Source: Mucilaginibacter sp. UBA5151 (GTDB lineage: Bacteria; Bacteroidota; Bacteroidia; Sphingobacteriales; Sphingobacteriaceae). From it: 8,542 nucleotides of DNA. The notes below the pieces were generated by a model. It made no database searches and was not told the origin of the DNA. It saw only the letters and a list, made by a program, of their open reading frames with translations. Shown one piece after another: positions 4,845-8,542 of the stretch. Made by a program: the position numbers and the translations under genes. The stretch's first letter is position 1; every line of letters begins with the position of its first letter. Location: positions 1 to 8,542 of the forward strand of contig DHXR01000029.1 of NCBI GenBank assembly GCA_002413785.1, in the 5' to 3' direction.

Positions 4845-7800
4845 TTACTCCACTTTGTAATTATAAACTTGTCTTCCTAAACTGCCTTTATCATCAATGC
4901 CTTCTACGACTATGCGATAATTTCCCTTTGTGTCTGCATTAAAAAACTCAAATGAAGCACTGCCGTTTTTATCCGTAATAAGAATTGGGTTCCAATAAAT
5001 AGTGGTACGCAGGTCAGGAAATGTGGTATTTATTTTCGGCAAATCATACCGTGGCGAATAAAAAATGCGCGCCTTGTAATATCCGACAGGCGAATAATAG
5101 GCAAATTTTGGCTTAAAATTGCTCCCGCCTGAACTATCATCGCCCCATCTTTTCGTTGTTATAAGTATTACACCACCACCACCCCGTACACCATATATTG
5201 CTGCCAGGCTTGCATCGGTTATAATTTCAACACTTGCTATATCGTTAACACTTAAGGTATTCACTATATCTGCCACCGATGGTTCAGGTGTTTGCTTAGG
5301 GTGTTGGTCGCTTGATACTGCATTAATTTGGATCCCATCAATCATAACTAATGTCTGCAAACGCTCATAATATGGCATGCCGTTAATAAATTGGATGCCA
5401 TGCAGATGACCAGCCAAGCAATCTGTCAAGACAGGGCAACCCGGGGGTAACTGATCTGCGGTTATAACTTCGTTGGCCATGCCGGGCCCATTGAGATTAT
5501 CGGAATGTTTCAGGTATTTTTTCTCAGCCTTTCCTTTTATCGCGACTTCCTTTAATAGTATAACCTGTTTACCTATGCCCTGTTTAAGTTGTTCCCGCTG
5601 AAAGTTACTGCTGAAATTAAGGTATGGTGTCAGGCTGTCGCTTTCTTTTATATTCCCATCCGGGGCATTCTTATTTCCGCTTAATTTTGGCGGCTTTACA
5701 TCATTAATTTCAATTAAAGTATTTTTTCTTACCTGCTCATCTGTTGCCTGTATAATATAGCGCATGCTATCCCTAACAAGAAAATGCTGAAAAACAAATC
5801 GTCCTTCAGCATCAGCTATCGTATCCAAAGAGAAAAAAACATTAGACACTGAAAGCATAGATACTTTGCAATAGGGTATAGGTTTACCCCCGGTAGTTTT
5901 CACTATCCCTGATACAGTCGTTATTTTTTCCAGCTGAAAGACAGCGGGACCGAATTTATCACCCAGTATTTGTTTCCATTCAAATCTGTGATAGCCCTGG
6001 GTGAGCATCAGCACATCCAGGTCGGTATCTGTGTTGCCGTTTTTACTGTTGAAATAAAAGTTTGGCCTTTCAACGTATCCCTTAAGGTCCGAAGTTAGAA
6101 GCATATCAGATAAAATTGTACTTTCATTGTCTTCGTCGGTCGGAAGCTTTGACTCATCGGTAACCGCAACCGAAAAGTTACCCGCTGCGGGCTGGTAATC
6201 CTTATTTGTTGCTATAAGTTTTATTTTAACTTTCTGACGCGGGTGGTAAATTGGGCTTTCCGCTCCCATTTTTAAATTAAGCTGATCGGGATTCCTGATG
6301 AATATGAGCCTCTCATTCATCGGCTCTCCATTAGCAGAAAACAAAGTAAACTGTACGATGCCATCGGGAAACGTATTTTTCGGAATAAAAGTTGTGAAAT
6401 TTTTATTCGCGAGCTTTACCGCCGTGCAGGAGTAGATAACCCCGTTTGATTGTGCAACAAGATTTATTTGTGCCTGGTGGTTTTGCTCACCTGCAATTAT
6501 GTTTATTCTTATATTTTGCGGATCAGAATTATTGACATTTAAAACATAACCTGTATCAGTTGTTTCAGGTAAATCAAAAATGGCTTTTGTACTATCATTG
6601 CAGGTAATATTTGCCTGATATCTTTTCCCGGCCATGGGCTTTAAAGTGATTATGCCCATGCCAAGGTGTTGGCTGGCAAAGGTACCTGCCTGCTGACCCT
6701 GTTCATCTGTGATCGTTCCCTTTATAGCTGCCCCTAACCCATTGGGAGCTATTGTCTTAAATGCTATTTTAGACGTAACGCCATTTACCAGGTTCCCGCC
6801 TTCAGGAAAAAACTGGACGTCAATTTTATTCAAGGCTGGTTTTAATAGCGATAATTTAGCTGTTTGATTTTTATCACCGGCACTATGCGTAGTTTTACCT
6901 GGCTGAGATACAATAGCAGGCACATTAACTATGGATAAATATTGATCAAAAAAGTATTCTTCACCGGCATTGCGCATCGTATTAGTATATGCCCGTAACC
7001 GGTAATTACCTTTTCTTAACGTATCCGACAGGGCGAAGTCTCCTGCGGCCATGCCATCTATAAGCTTTAATTTAATAGCCCCGTAGATATCATTAGCGGG
7101 GCTTATCAGTTCGACACTTAATATACCGCTTAAAGTTGAAAGGTCATATAAGGGGTTCGTTACATAAGCTTTAAAATAGATAGTATCTCCTGCGGCATAG
7201 TATGGCTTGTCAAAATGAAGGTAGGCTTTTTCTATGTTGTGGCCTGCTATATAGGTTTTCAGGATACTGTCTATTTTTTTAAATAAAGTACTGTCAATTG
7301 GCGGCTCAGTTTGCCGGGGCTCATAGTTCAAGGGCAGAAGTTCGGCGATTCGTTTATTTGCCCATACACCAGAATAAGTTAAACTGCCGGGGTTGAGAAT
7401 CGTTCCGTTATTATCAAATAGTGCAAAAGGCATATTGAAAAATACCAAAGTGCTGGCTGTATTATTCTGATCGGACAAATGACTTAAAGAGGCAGCGTTA
7501 AACTGATGAGTTTTATTATAAATAATATACAGTGCATCGCCGCCGCATTCAAAGGCATATACCCCGTGTTTATTCGTTTTTTTTATTACATCATCGTCGG
7601 TCAGGGAAGCGGGTATCTGTTTAGGCAATAATTTGGGCAATTTTAATTTCTTTATCCAAAAAGAAAGCGAATCACGGTATTGACTTCTATCTTTTACTAC
7701 ATTGAATAGTTTTATCTTTTCATTGATTAAGCTATCTGGCGGCCTTTCGGGGTTTATCAAAAAACGTAATACGCTAAAGCCTTCCTGAATTAGTTTTTTA

Positions 7801-8510
7801 TCGATTGCTGCTCGTAAAAAATGTGCAATCGAATTGGCATAAATCTCCTCTCTTCTTTTTTTCCATTGCTCCTCCTGTAAAGGTGTGCCCTTCAATTCTT
7901 CAAATAAAACAGAGCCTTCATAAAAAAACTGCCTGGCATTCGGATCATAATTGTTTAACCTGAAATCTGATAAAAGATATTTAATACGATAACCTAATGC
8001 ACGGTTTTCAATTATCAAAAAATCTACGGATTGAGCAGAGAGCGTTTTGGACTTTTCATCATAGCTAAAATCAAGTAGTTCGGGGTTTACGATCTTACAT
8101 TCTTTAGCCAGGTCTGATGTACCTAAAAATTCATTTTTGAATAAGTCTAAATTTCTTTCCCTGTCAGGAGCTTCTTTAGATGTTATTGTTATTTCATTTA
8201 ATGCCACAACTTTAGGGAAAAGGTATATATCTGGCAGCGGGACATCGGCGTTGTCAATTGTGACTGATTCGCCGATAGTAGAAAAGCCAACGATGGATAT
8301 TATAAGATCATATTTCCCAGGTTTTACTTTAGGCAATTTAAAGGTCCCGTCATCAGCTGTTTTACCGCCAATGGTGGCGTTGCTTAAAAATACATTAACA
8401 TTCGCAATCGGGCGCGAATCATCATGGTTTAATACCCTGCCCGAAATTGTAAACTGTGCAAAAACAGCGTAAGGGAGTACTAAAAAAAGAAAGGTTAATG
8501 TATTTTTCAT
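4845..8510 (-). CDS. Exported macroglobulin-like protein with CarboxypepD_reg domains and an embedded TonB plug, no barrel
   Basis: A 1221-residue protein from the ATG at 8510. The frame opens at a TTG two codons earlier, but the ATG gives a clean signal peptide (MKNTLTFLFLVLPYAVFA, then Q19). Domains in order: a CarboxypepD_reg-like beta sandwich (19-95); a region of the type seen in Bacteroidota carboxypeptidase-regulatory-like proteins (129-200, with FLGTSDLA and LGYRIKYLLSDF); an MG2-like macroglobulin domain (428-530, HFDKPYYAAGDTIYFKAY and GNYRLRAYTNTMRNAGE); further macroglobulin-like modules (564-830, FFPEGGNLVNG, LLTSDLKGYVE); a second CarboxypepD_reg-like unit (865-935); a TonB-receptor plug (985-1121, VMIDGIQI, IASVEIITDASLAAIYGVRG); and an A2M-like closing segment (1135-1221, YWNPILITDKNGSASFEF). 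There is no thioester GCGEQ motif and no room for a TonB beta-barrel. Probably an outer-membrane or periplasmic protein; substrate and partner are unknown. Only 32 bp of its upstream region are visible. Confidence 0.82.
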   Translation of the reverse strand: MKNTLTFLFLVLPYAVFAQFTISGRVLNHDDSRPIANVNVFLSNATIGGKTADDGTFKLPKVKPGKYDLIISIVGFSTIGESVTIDNADVPLPDIYLFPKVVALNEITITSKEAPDRERNLDLFKNEFLGTSDLAKECKIVNPELLDFSYDEKSKTLSAQSVDFLIIENRALGYRIKYLLSDFRLNNYDPNARQFFYEGSVLFEELKGTPLQEEQWKKRREEIYANSIAHFLRAAIDKKLIQEGFSVLRFLINPERPPDSLINEKIKLFNVVKDRSQYRDSLSFWIKKLKLPKLLPKQIPASLTDDDVIKKTNKHGVYAFECGGDALYIIYNKTHQFNAASLSHLSDQNNTASTLVFFNMPFALFDNNGTILNPGSLTYSGVWANKRIAELLPLNYEPRQTEPPIDSTLFKKIDSILKTYIAGHNIEKAYLHFDKPYYAAGDTIYFKAYVTNPLYDLSTLSGILSVELISPANDIYGAIKLKLIDGMAAGDFALSDTLRKGNYRLRAYTNTMRNAGEEYFFDQYLSIVNVPAIVSQPGKTTHSAGDKNQTAKLSLLKPALNKIDVQFFPEGGNLVNGVTSKIAFKTIAPNGLGAAIKGTITDEQGQQAGTFASQHLGMGIITLKPMAGKRYQANITCNDSTKAIFDLPETTDTGYVLNVNNSDPQNIRINIIAGEQNHQAQINLVAQSNGVIYSCTAVKLANKNFTTFIPKNTFPDGIVQFTLFSANGEPMNERLIFIRNPDQLNLKMGAESPIYHPRQKVKIKLIATNKDYQPAAGNFSVAVTDESKLPTDEDNESTILSDMLLTSDLKGYVERPNFYFNSKNGNTDTDLDVLMLTQGYHRFEWKQILGDKFGPAVFQLEKITTVSGIVKTTGGKPIPYCKVSMLSVSNVFFSLDTIADAEGRFVFQHFLVRDSMRYIIQATDEQVRKNTLIEINDVKPPKLSGNKNAPDGNIKESDSLTPYLNFSSNFQREQLKQGIGKQVILLKEVAIKGKAEKKYLKHSDNLNGPGMANEVITADQLPPGCPVLTDCLAGHLHGIQFINGMPYYERLQTLVMIDGIQINAVSSDQHPKQTPEPSVADIVNTLSVNDIASVEIITDASLAAIYGVRGGGGVILITTKRWGDDSSGGSNFKPKFAYYSPVGYYKARIFYSPRYDLPKINTTFPDLRTTIYWNPILITDKNGSASFEFFNADTKGNYRIVVEGIDDKGSLGRQVYNYKVE

Positions 8511-8542
8511 GATCAATTAAACAATAGTTCGTTAAAGTTTGA

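Noticed and set aside
5119..5370. + strand open frame opposite the TonB-plug region
   Set aside because: Shadow of the plug-coding sequence, with no recognisable protein features.
8137..8472. + strand open frame opposite the N-terminal CarboxypepD_reg region
   Set aside because: Shadow of a well-supported exported protein; no start context or known motif.
1..8542. CRISPR array, tRNA, rRNA, insertion-sequence transposase
   Set aside because: No regularly spaced repeats, cloverleaf-like segments, rRNA motifs or transposase-like proteins were seen on either strand.

Overview
The window looks like chromosomal DNA from a Bacteroidota, most plausibly a Sphingobacteriaceae member such as Mucilaginibacter or Pedobacter. 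The support is indirect. The large right-hand protein has a CarboxypepD_reg / macroglobulin-like / TonB-plug architecture typical of that phylum. Start codons lack Shine-Dalgarno sequences and have A-rich leaders. Upstream regions carry TAnnTTTG-like elements of the Bacteroidota type. The species cannot be named from the sequence alone.

Layout, left to right: (1) the last 34 codons of a + strand gene cut by the window edge; (2) a convergent minus-strand gene for a secreted, Tat-signal, clan GH-D (GH36-like) alpha-galactosidase-type hydrolase; (3) a 291-bp divergent intergenic region with a promoter for the hydrolase and, towards the right, a promoter for ahpC preceded by a perfect match to the OxyR half-operator pattern; (4) ahpC, an intrinsic terminator, then ahpD; (5) an AT-rich orphan PAS histidine kinase; (6) directly behind it, a degenerate second copy of the last 27 codons and stop of ahpD; (7) a 13-bp inverted repeat that probably serves as a terminator between convergent units; (8) a very long minus-strand gene for an exported, multi-domain, macroglobulin-like protein with an embedded TonB plug and no beta-barrel.

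The functional core is the ahpC-ahpD pair. The peroxiredoxin has the three-cysteine pattern of the mycobacterial AhpC (C54, C168, C170), and AhpD has the matching Glu / CxxC / His thiol-relay residues. This suggests an AhpF-independent peroxide-reduction chain fed through lipoyl enzymes. The OxyR-like palindrome upstream fits peroxide induction. The terminator between the two genes suggests that less ahpD than ahpC is made.

The most unusual feature is the ahpD 3' remnant on the far side of the histidine kinase. The kinase gene is thus bracketed by two diverged ahpD 3' ends, which suggests insertion into, or replacement within, an ancestral tandem ahpD or ahpD-linked locus. Two start corrections are made: ahpD starts at the ATG at 2708, not at a TTG inside the terminator, and the large exported protein starts at the ATG at 8510.
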